Shown: one piece after another, positions 49,389 through 59,641 of the stretch
Position numbering within the stretch: the stretch's first letter is position 1
Layout: each line of letters starts with the position of its first letter
Origin: Colletotrichum lupini
Lineage: Eukaryota; Ascomycota; Sordariomycetes; Glomerellales; Glomerellaceae
Assembly: GCF_023278565.1 (NCBI RefSeq)
Contig: NC_064682.1
Span: 4,402,001 to 4,466,000 of the forward strand
Direction: 5' to 3'
DNA length: 64,000 nucleotides
Translations under genes and position numbers: made by a program
Notes under the pieces: generated by a model
Seen by the model: the letters and a program-made list of their open reading frames with translations, nothing else
Told to the model about the DNA's origin: nothing
The model's database searches: none

Positions 49389-51033
49389 ATGTCGACATCG
49401 AATGATTCCGCGATGGAGTCGAGCGTCTTGGTAAGTGTTGCCGGTGTCCTCGAGTTCAAGGATGTCACAATATCATAGGCTTTGAAGACTAATCTCTAAC
49501 TACTCGATAGGGATGGCCACTTTCGTGGAGAATCTGGATTCTCCTGAACGTCAGCTTCTACAACCTTTTGGGAAATGCCTTTGCTGCAGGCGCTCCTCCG
49601 CTGTTTTCGCGCATTATTGCAGAGCTTCATTGCACTTCGGAAGAGGCCTCCCAGCTCTCTACCTATGTGCTTTTGACTCTTGGCCTCTCGGTAAGCCTGA
49701 TTTAAAATGAGAACATTCAACGTTTTGATGTATGTTTCTTGAGAGACACGAACTAACTTACCTTCAACTCTAGAACATCTTCGCCCTCCCTGCCGCATCT
49801 CTCATTGGTAAACGATACACGATTCTGATATCGCTCGTCATGTTCTTTGTCTTCTGCCTTTGGTCAGGGGAAGCAACAACATTCAATGACCTGCGAACTT
49901 CAAGGATTCTCGGCGGGCTCGCTGGCGGGCTTGTTGAGGCATTGGGGCCCAGCTTCGTTGAAGAGGCATTCCCAAACAAGCAATTAGCAAGCGCAATGGT
50001 TGTCTACGTTGGACTCCTTGCTGCGGGCTCATCTGTCGGACCGATCATTTCCGGTCTTGTCGCGGATGGTACTGGAGATTGGAGATGGTACTTCCGTATC
50101 CTCTCGGCCCTGATCTTCATCACATTTGTCGGATCACTGATCATGCTCCCGGAAACACGCGCGGACTCGCCAAAGACGGCTGAAGTTGAGCTCAACCCCG
50201 TTATTACTGAAGATAACCCCAAAGGTCTGCCCTTGAGCCCTACCTACGCCGAAGTTGAAAACGCCAACCAGCAAGGCTTTCCAGGGCCCAGAGAACTCGG
50301 AAAACAATGGAGACTGCGCTCTTTCTCAACAGCATATGTCGACATGGACTGGAAGCTCGCCGCCTCAAGCCTCTTCCAGCCTCTTCAACTTCTACGCGCG
50401 CCCCAGGTTATTGTCACAACTTTGGTCTTTGGTCTCACCATTGGCTGGACCGTTCTGGTATCTATCTTGCTCTCGGTGGTATACAGTCCCCCGCCCCTAC
50501 TCTGGGGTGCCCGAGATGTCGGTCTGCTTAGTGTTGGCCCATTGGTCGGTCTTCTGATTGGTCTTCCGATCGGAGGCGCATTGGCTGATTACCTATTCAA
50601 CCGAGATACACGTCGCAATGGTGGAAAACAAGATCCAGCTTCGAGATTGCCTGCTGTGATTATCGGAGGTCTCATCAGCCCAGCTGGATGTTTGGTCATT
50701 GGGTACGGTCTTGCATCACCGGAGAAGTGGGCGCAAGTCAGCGTTGGCTATGGCATGCTTGCCACAGGTCTGACTTGCTCGGCGAATGTGTTACTGACGT
50801 ACGCTGTTGACACCATGCCACCTAGAGCAAGCCACATCGGAGTGCTGGTGAATTTGATCAAGAACTCTGTCGGCTTCGGAGTTTCTTACGCGGCCACAAG
50901 CTGGATGGCACAGGCGGGACCCGTCGCTCAGTTTGGTACGATGGCGGGAATTCTCTGGGCGGTGTACTTATTGGTGATCCCCCTCTACTTCTTCAGTGAA
51001 ACAGTCATTTGCAAGACTGCATTTCTCGCTTAG
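49389..51033 (+). CDS. MFS transporter, probable aromatic-acid uptake (493 aa)
   Basis: Three exons: 49389-49430 (14 codons), 49511-49690 and 49774-51033. Helices are recognisable from NVSFYNLLGNAFAAG onward. Loop 2-3 reads LIGKRYTILISL, helix 4 RILGGLAGGLVEALGPSF, and helix 5 AAGSSVGPIISGLVAD followed by WRWYFRILS, a pattern of fungal DHA1-like facilitators. A central loop of about 90 residues separates the halves. It lies 0.4 kb from the convergent gentisate dioxygenase gene and belongs to the same block as the regulator and the flavin monooxygenase, so import of a hydroxybenzoate or salicylate is the most economical guess. The substrate is inferred from neighbours alone. Confidence 0.85.
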
Positions 51034-51438
51034 ACTGAGAGGGTAGTCTTAGACGGGACAGGGGTAGTGCAGTTGGTGTAGAAACGCCAGCGTACGAACC
51101 CCGTCTATCATTCTTCTCTGGCAGCAAATAAGAACATTCGGGCTCTCGACTACTAGAGCCCTGTTACAATTAAGAATCCATAATGAGTTCGAAAGTTTTA
51201 TATTCAATTGAGATGGACGATATCTTGGAGTGATTTAACATTATCAATGATTGTCACAAAACACTTGCATCAAGCGACGGTACCTGAATCATGCTCCGGC
51301 GCGAAGAATCAACCGTCTGTAAGTTTGCAAACTCTGTCCTAGACCCCGAATTCTAGGTAAGTACACTTGCCGCAGTAAAAGATGTTTCATTCAGTTTGCC
51401 TACTTAGTCTACACGTGAATGGTCCAGCGTACAATCGT
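51034..51438. other. Intergenic between convergent genes
   Basis: 405 bp with the 3' ends of the transporter and dioxygenase transcripts. Nothing else seen. Confidence 0.45.
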
Positions 51439-52597
51439 TCACTTCGACACGAGACGTTCCACATCCATGTCAGCTGAGCGGTAGAATCCCAGACTTTTCA
51501 GCATAGGCATGTCATCAAAACGGTACAGGTATACATCTGTCTTCAGACCCTCGTCCGCGAAATGCTGGTAAGGATACCAGGATGGAATGCAGAAGGTATC
51601 ACCCTTGTTCCAAACAAGTTCTGTATCACCGATACGAGAGCGCCCAGATCCCTCGACGACATGATAAACAGATGATGCGGTCTCCTGAACCAGAGAGGAC
51701 TTGGCACCGGAGGTCAAGCGGGCTGCACGACCACCTAAAACCTTGCTGACTGGAGCGTTGCACAAGTCAGTCCAAGTTCCAACAATTATAATGAAGCAGA
51801 ACGGGAATTAAGTACCTTCAGATCCATCTGCACGGAGATAACTTTGTGTAGCATATTGTCCTTCCTCGGCGTCAAGTGCTGCTTTCATCCGACTCCATGG
51901 GAAGACAATGGGCGACTGGGATGTATCAACATTGTCTGCTGGGTATCGTGGAGATGAGAAATGCTCGACGAAATGAACAGGGAAGTGGGTAAAGTTGGGC
52001 AAATCTAAGCCGTCAAGCCAGATCATCGGGCCAGACCCATCCTTTCCATGGTCATGCCAATTCCAAGTGGGGGTCAAGATTACATCTCCCCGGTTCATCT
52101 GGATGCGCTTTCCATGAACGGCAGTGAAGCCGCCATTGCCCTCAATGATGAAGCGCATAGCAAAAGCCGTGTGCCGATGCGCCGGTGCCGTCTCATTGGG
52201 CATGACCAGTTGCAGCCCAGCGTAAAGAGTGTCAGTCGTGAATGGAGCATCTGGGGTTCTGAGTCAGGAACAGATCTAATGATTAGAAGTAATAACAGAT
52301 CTGAAGCTCCATCGGTGCAGGCTGCGTACCTCTGGAAGGGTTGACGAGCATAAGCACCCGACGCTCAGCTTGCTTTTCGGTGACAAGCTGACCCGCTTGC
52401 AAGAGAGTGGGTTGAATTTCAGAATACTTCCAAAGATGGGGTGTGCACCGTGGATTGGGCAGAGGGGGGTTTAGCTTGGTCATTTGCAGCCACAAAGGCT
52501 TTGTGTGGTTGGCCTCGGCGGCGCGCAACATCGTTGCGGTGTGGTCTTCAGCCGGCTCGGCTTGGTGCGAAGTTTCTGTGACGGTCGTTGAAGACAT
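51439..52597 (-). CDS. Gentisate 1,2-dioxygenase (337 aa)
   Basis: Three exons: 52330-52597, 51816-52250 and 51439-51749. The bicupin order is clear. The N-terminal cupin carries [21 protein letters not shown] with His114 and His116, and [15 protein letters not shown] with His155, the expected Fe(II) ligands. A linker with [10 protein letters not shown] follows, and the C-terminal cupin holds [15 protein letters not shown] and [16 protein letters not shown]. The enzyme opens the ring of gentisate (2,5-dihydroxybenzoate) with oxygen to give maleylpyruvate in the cytosol. Length matches the family. It is divergent from the Zn2Cys6 regulator over 532 bp. Genes for maleylpyruvate isomerase or fumarylpyruvate hydrolase are not in the window, so the pathway must be completed elsewhere. 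Confidence 0.9.
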
Positions 52598-53129
52598 GAC
52601 TAGTTCTCGGATTGTCAGGATGATACGACGTTGAGTTGCTCGAGTGAAGTGGTAAGGTATTGATTGACTACTTTTACTCTTCTTGAATGATGCTTAGATA
52701 CAATAGCGACATTTCAGTGTTGACGAGATGTGTTTATGACTTGATCAAAAACACATGATTTCCGGGTGTTTCCCGAACTCTCATCCCGCAGGAAGACCAA
52801 CCGCGTTTCGTCAATACTGTCAACGTGACGGTGAGTTACAAAACGAACACAGGTGTGCTCGGGGATTTAAGCTGTTCGCCGAAATAGCATGGTCGGAGGC
52901 TCAGCAAAGACACCAACCACAACGCTAACCGTACGCGATTTGTCGTAGCACAGCCTCTCAGCGTTAGGCGTACAGCACTTAGAGTTCGGTGCTCTTCCCT
53001 AACTCCCCGCCCTCCCCTTTCAACTACACCGGGGACTTGATCATCTTTCTCTCTAAATCCCCGCCTCCACCAGTCTCTGCCCTATCGTGCCGCACAACTT
53101 GTAAGCTGTATGAAGACTTTCCTCGGGAA
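52598..53129. promoter_or_regulatory. Shared promoter region of gentisate dioxygenase and the Zn2Cys6 regulator
   Basis: 532 bp between divergent start codons. CGG/CCG triplets typical of Zn2Cys6 binding sites recur (for example TTCCGGG, TTCCCGAAC, GTCGGAGG and TCGGGG around 52755-52905), but without a spacing that I could call a defined palindrome. Control by the adjacent regulator is inference. Confidence 0.45.
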
Positions 53130-55493
53130 ATGGAGAACAGCACTCCCGGGCCAACAGGCGCGTCGACTCGGAAGCGGAAGCGTATCCCGATTGCTTGCAG
53201 CTCCTGCCGTGCTCGGAAGTCGAGGGTGAGTGCGAGATTCTCGGACTACCACGCTGGTGGGAGCCAGTATTGGCAGTTTTCGCCTGAACGGGATCTTCCC
53301 GCCCAGCAGGTGCCACTGGCTGTCCAAGAAGACTAATCAGAATACACTCTCGAAAAGTGTGATGGTGTTAGGCCTCAGTGCTCCGCTTGCGTCGAACAAG
53401 GTATCGAATGTATCTACGCAGCCAACTCTGGTGGGAGCAATGCGCTGGTACCGAAACAGTATGTTTAGTGGAACTTTATGCAGAGTCTTTCAAGACTTAT
53501 CTTACTCTGTGAATAGATATCTCGAACAAGTTGAACACCGCTTAGCCGATGTCGAAGAAGAAATCAGTCGGCTGAAAAGACTTATACCCGCCTCGTTTCT
53601 ACAAGGAAAGCAACACGTCCTCTTTCCACGTAGTGTTTCTGGCCGTACCGACGACATTTCGGAAGTCAACTATCCCGAGGAGTCACTGAATGTTGAGGAT
53701 GGAAGCGTCACGCAGGGGATCACCCCCGACGCGACAGACGGTGTTGGTACTATTGAATTTACCACAGACGAGTCTTGGGCGTATTTCGGTATGACACAAT
53801 AAACTAGGCTTCACGGCCATGGGCCTCGATGTTCCCTTTATACCTGCTGATTCCATCATCAATCATTCAGGGCCGTCATCCAATATCGCCTTCACGAGAA
53901 TTATTCGCCGCACGCTCGACCACTTATTGAACAAGACCCAAAAAGATGAGCGCGGAGATGCATCCTCGACACCTGCAAAACATGCACAACAACACATCCT
54001 GGCTGTCTCGAGATCTCAGTCACCAGTCACTGATTCCTTCGACTCAAGGAAACTTGAAAAGCCATCCGAGGCATTGCGTTTGCCACCCGAAGAAGAGGTC
54101 ATCAATCTTGTGCGCCAATTCTTCCGTGACACAGGTCTCCTATTTCCTTATATACACGAAGAAAGTTTCTGGAAAACGTACGCTCAGTACCGAGAAACGG
54201 GCATGCAAAATGCGAAAACCGCTTGGCTTGCACTATTGCACATGGTTTTGGCCATGGCAACGAGTACCATGAACGCTACAGGTGTCGGTTTGAGCGATCG
54301 ACAGGCAATTTCAGAGGTTCATTACCGGCGCGCCAAAGCCCTCTCTATGACTGAGATGATGACAGGGGCCAACGTAGAAGCAGGTACTGCTGCAGTCCCT
54401 TGCCTTCCGTCTTCAGTATCTGCTATATCTTCCCAGTACGTGCTAGTTCCTTTAGCTGACCTCAAATCTCTCAAGTCCAGGCCATGCTCCTGATGTCACA
54501 GTACCTTCAAGGCAGCCAACGGTCTATACAGACATGGGCAATACACGGGCTCGCTGTGAAAGCTGCACTCGAGTTAGGGTTTCATTCCGAATTGGCTCTT
54601 CAAAGATTCGAACCACTCGAGAGAGAAATAAGAATACGCACTTGGTATGGATGTGTCGTACTCGATAGGCAAGTAGCATATTCGGTGGATCTAGAAGCCC
54701 GTCGAAGGAACTATGTCTAACAAGATCACTATCGGGATATAGAACACTGAGTATGACCTTCGGCCGGCCGCCCATTATTCCGCAAAACTATATTCGAACA
54801 CCGTTGCCAAGACATTTCATTTCCCATCAAAGAACTTCCGATATCTCGAGATGGTCTAACGAGGAAGAGAGCACTATGTTTTGGAACGCATCAATGTTTG
54901 ACTACCACAAAGCCTCCCCTTGCCTAATGTTGACTAATAACTGTCTACCTAGCACGCTTTACGGTGTGACCGCCGCCGTGATTGACGATCTATACGAAAG
55001 CAATATCGGGTCAATATCTGCCATTCCGTTAACAAACACCGTGGCTAGTGTGATACAGATTGGACAGAAATTGGCTGATTGGCAGGCATCTTTACCTCTA
55101 TCGATGCAACTTGTAGAGCCGAGTGAAGTCGCCAGCCCTGAGGGGAAGTTGATGTTACTGAAGTTCCGAGTGATACTGACAGTTCGGTATCATAATTTGC
55201 AACTCCTGTCGCATCGCCCAATACTAGACCGCTGTCTACAATCATTCGATGGAAGCCCTCAGTCTCTCCAGGAAGCAGCCACGCTGCAACAGGCGTGGCA
55301 TCTTAGTAGAACAGTATGCCTGCGGTCGGCGGAAGCTATCATTCGCTTAGTTGAAGCCTGCAAACTTGCGAATAATGTCCAGCCTACCGTTTCATTCCTT
55401 GGAGCATGGTGGTTTAGCCTGTACTTCAGTAAGTTTGGCCTGCTACCTAGAAGGATGCCAGCTAATCTCACAAAAGCCTTCAATGCCTCTTTA

Positions 55494-55501
55494 ACTATTG
55501 T
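55494..55501. repeat. Left copy of the 8-bp target-site duplication
   Basis: ACTATTGT, part of the regulator's coding sequence (…L-T-I-V…), repeated directly after the right end of the element. Confidence 0.93.
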
Positions 55502-55517
55502 CAGCGCTTATACCCAT
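55502..55517 (+). repeat. Left terminal inverted repeat of the hAT-like element
   Basis: CAGCGCTTATACCCAT, the exact reverse complement of 58701-58716. Unlike the element body it keeps CG and CA steps. Confidence 0.95.
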
Positions 55518-58381
55518 ACAAACAAATCAAATATAAGGTTCGTATTTGATTATTTAGCTCATTTCTCGCGCCATATTTAATTATTTAATAATTAATTAAT
55601 AACTTTACTAATTTCTTAATTAGGAATTAAATAAAGCTATTACGAAAGTCCTTATAATACTAACTTATAGACTTTACCTCGATTAGCTTTTTTAATTAAA
55701 AAATTAACTTTTTACTTCTATAATACTACTACAAAGCTAGTTCTTAAGATATTAAACCTCCTCTAGTATAAAAAATCTTATTAATAATTACTATAAGGTT
55801 AAAGTTAACTTTACGAGGCTAAATATCCTCTCGTAATTTATTACTATTATAAGGATCGTAAAGATATTAAATATAAGCTTATTTAACGTTAAATAAGTTA
55901 GCTAATAGTTAATTTATTATTAAATTAGGTTAAGGACCGGCTAAGGGATAATCTATAAGTAATATTAATTAAGCTTAGGCGCGTAGTTAATTACTACGTT
56001 TATTATTCGAAATATTAATTATTATTAGTACTACGAGTTTTTTATAATACTTTTTAGAATTATAAAAGTATTAAAAATAGTTTATAACTATCGTAATAAA
56101 AGAAGAGGACTTAGATAATGAGGAAGAAAAGGACTTACTATCTTATCTATATACTATTTTTATTAATAATCGTAAAGTCCCTTTTTTATATTAAATAACT
56201 AGTAGCTTTACTTAGGCATATCCTACCTCTTCTCTAGCTATTTTAATCCTTACTTAGGGTAAAGAATAATTACTATAGTATAGAGCAGAGAATTACTTAA
56301 CTTAATATAATACTTATTAAGGACTTACTAAGTATTAATAACTAATAGTTAGAAGTATTTTTATAAATTAAAATTACTATTAAAAAATAGCTCTACCCGC
56401 TCCCTAAGTATATACTTAGACTAAATATAATAAGGGATATTACTTAAAGTTAGAAGTTAAAAAAGAGGTTAGGATATAAATTAATAACGAGCTAATTATT
56501 AACGAGGTAGTATTATTTACGTTAACTACGATTACGACGTTACGATTTAAGAAGTCGTAAGATTTATCTTTTTTTTAAAAGGTTTATTATATAACTTTTT
56601 TTATTCCTCGAGATAGTTAATAAAATACTCGAGACTTATTATTATTTTTTATAAATAGCTATAACTATCTTTTTTACCCTAGCCCTAATATCTTATTATT
56701 TAAAAATAAAGTAGTTTAAGTACTATTTTTAGCTTAGTTAGTAGTTACTAGTCGTTATTATTAAGAACGTCCTTAATAGGGATCCGTTATTTTAAATCTT
56801 TATAAGCTTAACTAGTTACTAAAAAAGTATAGATCTACTTTTTTTTTTATAAAGAGCGCTATATTATAAAGTATATTAAATTCTATTTGATATCGTTATT
56901 AAGCGTTAGTATAAGCTCTTATAACAATTTCTTAAAAAAAGTAAATATATCGTTCTCGTTAGTCTTATTACTAATTTTAAAAAAGGCCTTATATCGTTAA
57001 GGTAACGAGTAAATAAATTTAATAACGTTCCGAAGCTTATTAATAGGGCCCCTTATATATTAGAAGTTAAGATTTTTTTAAAGTTGCTTAGTATTAATTA
57101 ATATATTTAATTCTTATTTAAATACTTCTTTATTATTACTAAATAAAAAGGCCTTATTAACGAGGTTAAGAATATAACCGTAGTACCTTATCTTTTAGTT
57201 AAGAATATTTTTTTAAGTATAAGTATAAGATAATATAAAATATAAATAACCTAAGTAAGTATCGTTATTTAAGGTATTATCGTAAATAACTACTCTAACT
57301 TAGTTACTTAATTCCTAGTTATTTATTACTAATTTTATAGTTTAGGTAATATTAGCCCTATCGTAGGTATTATACTATTATCGTAGAGTAATAAGGTATT
57401 ATATTTATTACTTAGTATAGTTTAAAAAGTAAATAAAAACGGTAATAATAATATTCCGCGTTAGCGAGGTCTATAGATTAAATAATAAGTAGACTTTTAT
57501 TATTAACCTCCGGATCTCTACCCTAATTATATTTTTCTTTTTAATAAAGATCTTACTTAGCTCCTTTCTTATATTTCCGTATAATAATAAGAGTTCGTTA
57601 GTAATATTATAATCTAACTAATAAAAGAGGGCCTAGAGGTAAGGATTATAAAAAGTTATAAATAGGTTATTATTATTAATAATATACTTAATTACTAATT
57701 CTTTAATTCTCATTACTTAGCCCTTTATAATAATACTAAAAATAAGTTTCCGTTTTTTTAATATAAAGTCGTATTTAGAGGATTTTAATAAATATAATAA
57801 CTTACTAGAACTTAGATTTATTACTTAGTATTTTAACTTTAAATAAGCCGTTACTAAGCTTATAATTACTATTTTAAAATAAGTAATAATACTTATTTTA
57901 TTATAGTAATAATAAAACTAAAAGACTTCGCTTTAAATATTTTTATTATAAATCTCTCGAGCGAAAACCCTTTCTAAGCGGATTTATAACTTCCTTAGCC
58001 TTACGCCCTTTTATAATATTAAATTGTTATTAATAAAAGTCCTCCCTTTTTAAATTATTTTTAAAAAGGCGAGGAGGTTATTATAATTATTAAGATCGGT
58101 TAATAATACGAGGCTAGCGTTAGTTAGGGTCTATAGTTATAAAGTAATCCGAAATAGCGGCTACGTATTAAAAATTATATAACTTATTACTAATTAATTA
58201 ATTATAATATAGCGAATTAATTAATATATAATTTAATTAATATTAATAATAATTATAATAGTCGTAAAGGGTTAAAAGTAATAGTACGTAACTTCGTTAG
58301 TTTTATTAATATTAAAAAAAGGGGGTACTAGAGGTTTTTTAAATTCTTAAATATAATAAAATACTAAATTCAGGGCTCTAT

Positions 58382-58498
58382 AATACTTAGGCTTTTTTTT
58401 TTATAATAATTATTAGTAATTTATTTAGTTAAGTAGTATAATACTAAACTTATAATTATAAATAAGGAGTTACGGGTTCGAATCCCGCTCTAAGTATT
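58382..58498 (+). other. tRNA-like relic inside the transposon (possible SINE or RIP-mutated tRNA)
   Basis: An intact B-box-like GGTTCGAATCC (58475-58485) sits in a T-arm-like CGGG/CCCG hairpin. About 49 bp before it TAGTTAAGTAGT resembles an A box. The flanks AATACTTAG (58382-58390) and CTAAGTATT (58490-58498) are perfect complements, like an acceptor stem. However, about 40 bases, including a T run, separate the 5' stem from the A box, so this is not a normal tRNA gene. A tRNA-derived SINE or an interrupted tRNA copy are both possible. Confidence 0.35.
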
Positions 58499-58700
58499 TA
58501 TATTCTTAATTATAAACTTTTATAGGGTATAGTTAAGAATATCGATTTTTAATTAGCCCGGCCCCGGATTTTCTTTTTTCTAAGTAACCTTATATTTAAT
58601 TAAATATATTAAATATAGGGCCTCATAATATTTAATTATTTAACTTACTAAAATTCCTATATTTAACTGTTTGTTTGACTTATTTGTTTGATTAATTTGA

Positions 58701-58716
58701 ATGGGTATAAGCGCTG
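58701..58716 (-). repeat. Right terminal inverted repeat of the hAT-like element
   Basis: ATGGGTATAAGCGCTG, the exact reverse complement of the left end. Confidence 0.95.
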
Positions 58717-58724
58717 ACTATTGT
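58717..58724. repeat. Right copy of the 8-bp target-site duplication
   Basis: ACTATTGT, identical to 55494-55501. Coding sequence of the regulator resumes at 58725. Confidence 0.93.
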
Positions 58725-59218
58725 TGTGACAAAGCTGGTCGAAGATAGCTATGGGTCTATGCCTTTTGATCAAGGATATACAAATACCGCTATACGGCTT
58801 GACGATATTCTAAAGAGTGCAGTCAGTTGCATTGCGCGATTGGATATCCAGAACCCCATGGTAGAGAAGTGCGCAAAGTTCACTGCGACCTTGATCTTCA
58901 TGATTCAAAGCTTGCAAATGAGTACGTGATCGAATTTGTTTACAATATATTCCTACGGAGACTAACCTCAGCAAAGCTCCGGGTCGGGACGATATCGCTC
59001 ATGAAGTGGGAGGGATGGGGCCAAGCCACGCAATTCCCTCGAATGGAGGTGAGAACGCGCAAAGCACGCATATATCGGCGAATAGCGGAATGGACGACGC
59101 CTTTTCTACCCTGATGAACTATCTCCCACCCAACTTCAACGATTTCCCCAACACTGGTGCAAACTTCTCCATGTCTGAGTTGATGGATGATTTTGCTACA
59201 GGGGACTTATTTTGGTAG

Positions 59219-59641
59219 GCGCTAGACACTTGATTTCGGTCACTACATGTAGGAATAAGTGAACTGTTGTTGTATAATCGAAGCTGCCCAACTTATAATT
59301 TTCCGGGGCTGAATAAGAGTCTTTGCTCATGACGGAAAGTTATCTTGGTGGAAGGTTTACGAGGCATGCTTCGAGAATACATCTTGCATCTAAATTTCGT
59401 CGATACAGATATGGACAGGTACTATCTCCTTGGACCAATTCAACGAACAGCTCGTCATCCACTATCCTAACTGTTACGACCTTCTGCAAGGTATCCCATG
59501 ATGGTCTGCAAGATGAAACGCCATGTAACATATCCTCTTAATTGGTTCCAACGTTAACCACTCAAACTTTCTCAGTCTGGCTAATCGACCAGATCTTTCC
59601 ACAATCTATTGGAACCTGCAATCATATCGATATCAATATTC
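59219..59641. other. Intergenic between convergent genes
   Basis: 423 bp between the regulator's stop and the monooxygenase's stop. Only short frames; nothing supported. Confidence 0.45.

Larger units (their letters stand above)
55502..58716. mobile_element. RIP-degraded hAT-like DNA transposon (3,215 bp)
   Basis: The ends are perfect 16-bp inverted repeats starting CAGCGCTTATACCC, with weaker similarity for another dozen bases. Directly outside, ACTATTGT occurs on both sides: an 8-bp target-site duplication. Terminal CAG/CTG, 8-bp duplication and a size near 3 kb together indicate the hAT superfamily. The body is extremely AT-rich, full of TA steps and stops, and I cannot trace a transposase with confidence, so strand is not assigned. 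It lies inside the last-but-one exon of the Zn2Cys6 regulator. A tRNA-like relic sits near its right end. Confidence 0.85.
53130..59218 (+). pseudogene. Zn2Cys6 transcription factor of the gentisate region, split by a hAT-like insertion
   Basis: Exons: 53130-53225, 53358-53458, 53517-53788, 53871-54383, 54476-54668, 54743-54895, 54953-55428, then 55477 to the insertion, resuming at 58725-58925 and 58972-59218. The binuclear cluster is C23-x2-C26-x6-C33-x6-C40-x2-C43-x6-C50, followed by a coiled coil (YLEQVEHRLADVEEEISRL). The fungal-specific regulatory domain shows FGPSSNIAF, VQAMLLMSQYLQGSQRSIQT, GLAVKAALELGFH, SMTFGRPPIIP and NASITLYG. Taking out 55502-58716 and one copy of the 8-bp duplication restores an open frame of about 758 residues whose C-terminus looks like relatives. 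As it stands, translation would stop at 55580 after about 635 residues, the last 25 or so from the transposon. Intron 5 starts with GCAAGT (a GC donor). No other lesion is seen. The donor at 58926 is uncertain. Confidence 0.85.

Noticed and set aside
55502..55580. Native C-terminus of the Zn2Cys6 protein ending ...LAHFSRHI
   Set aside because: These residues are read from the transposon end; the true continuation lies at 58725 after the insertion.
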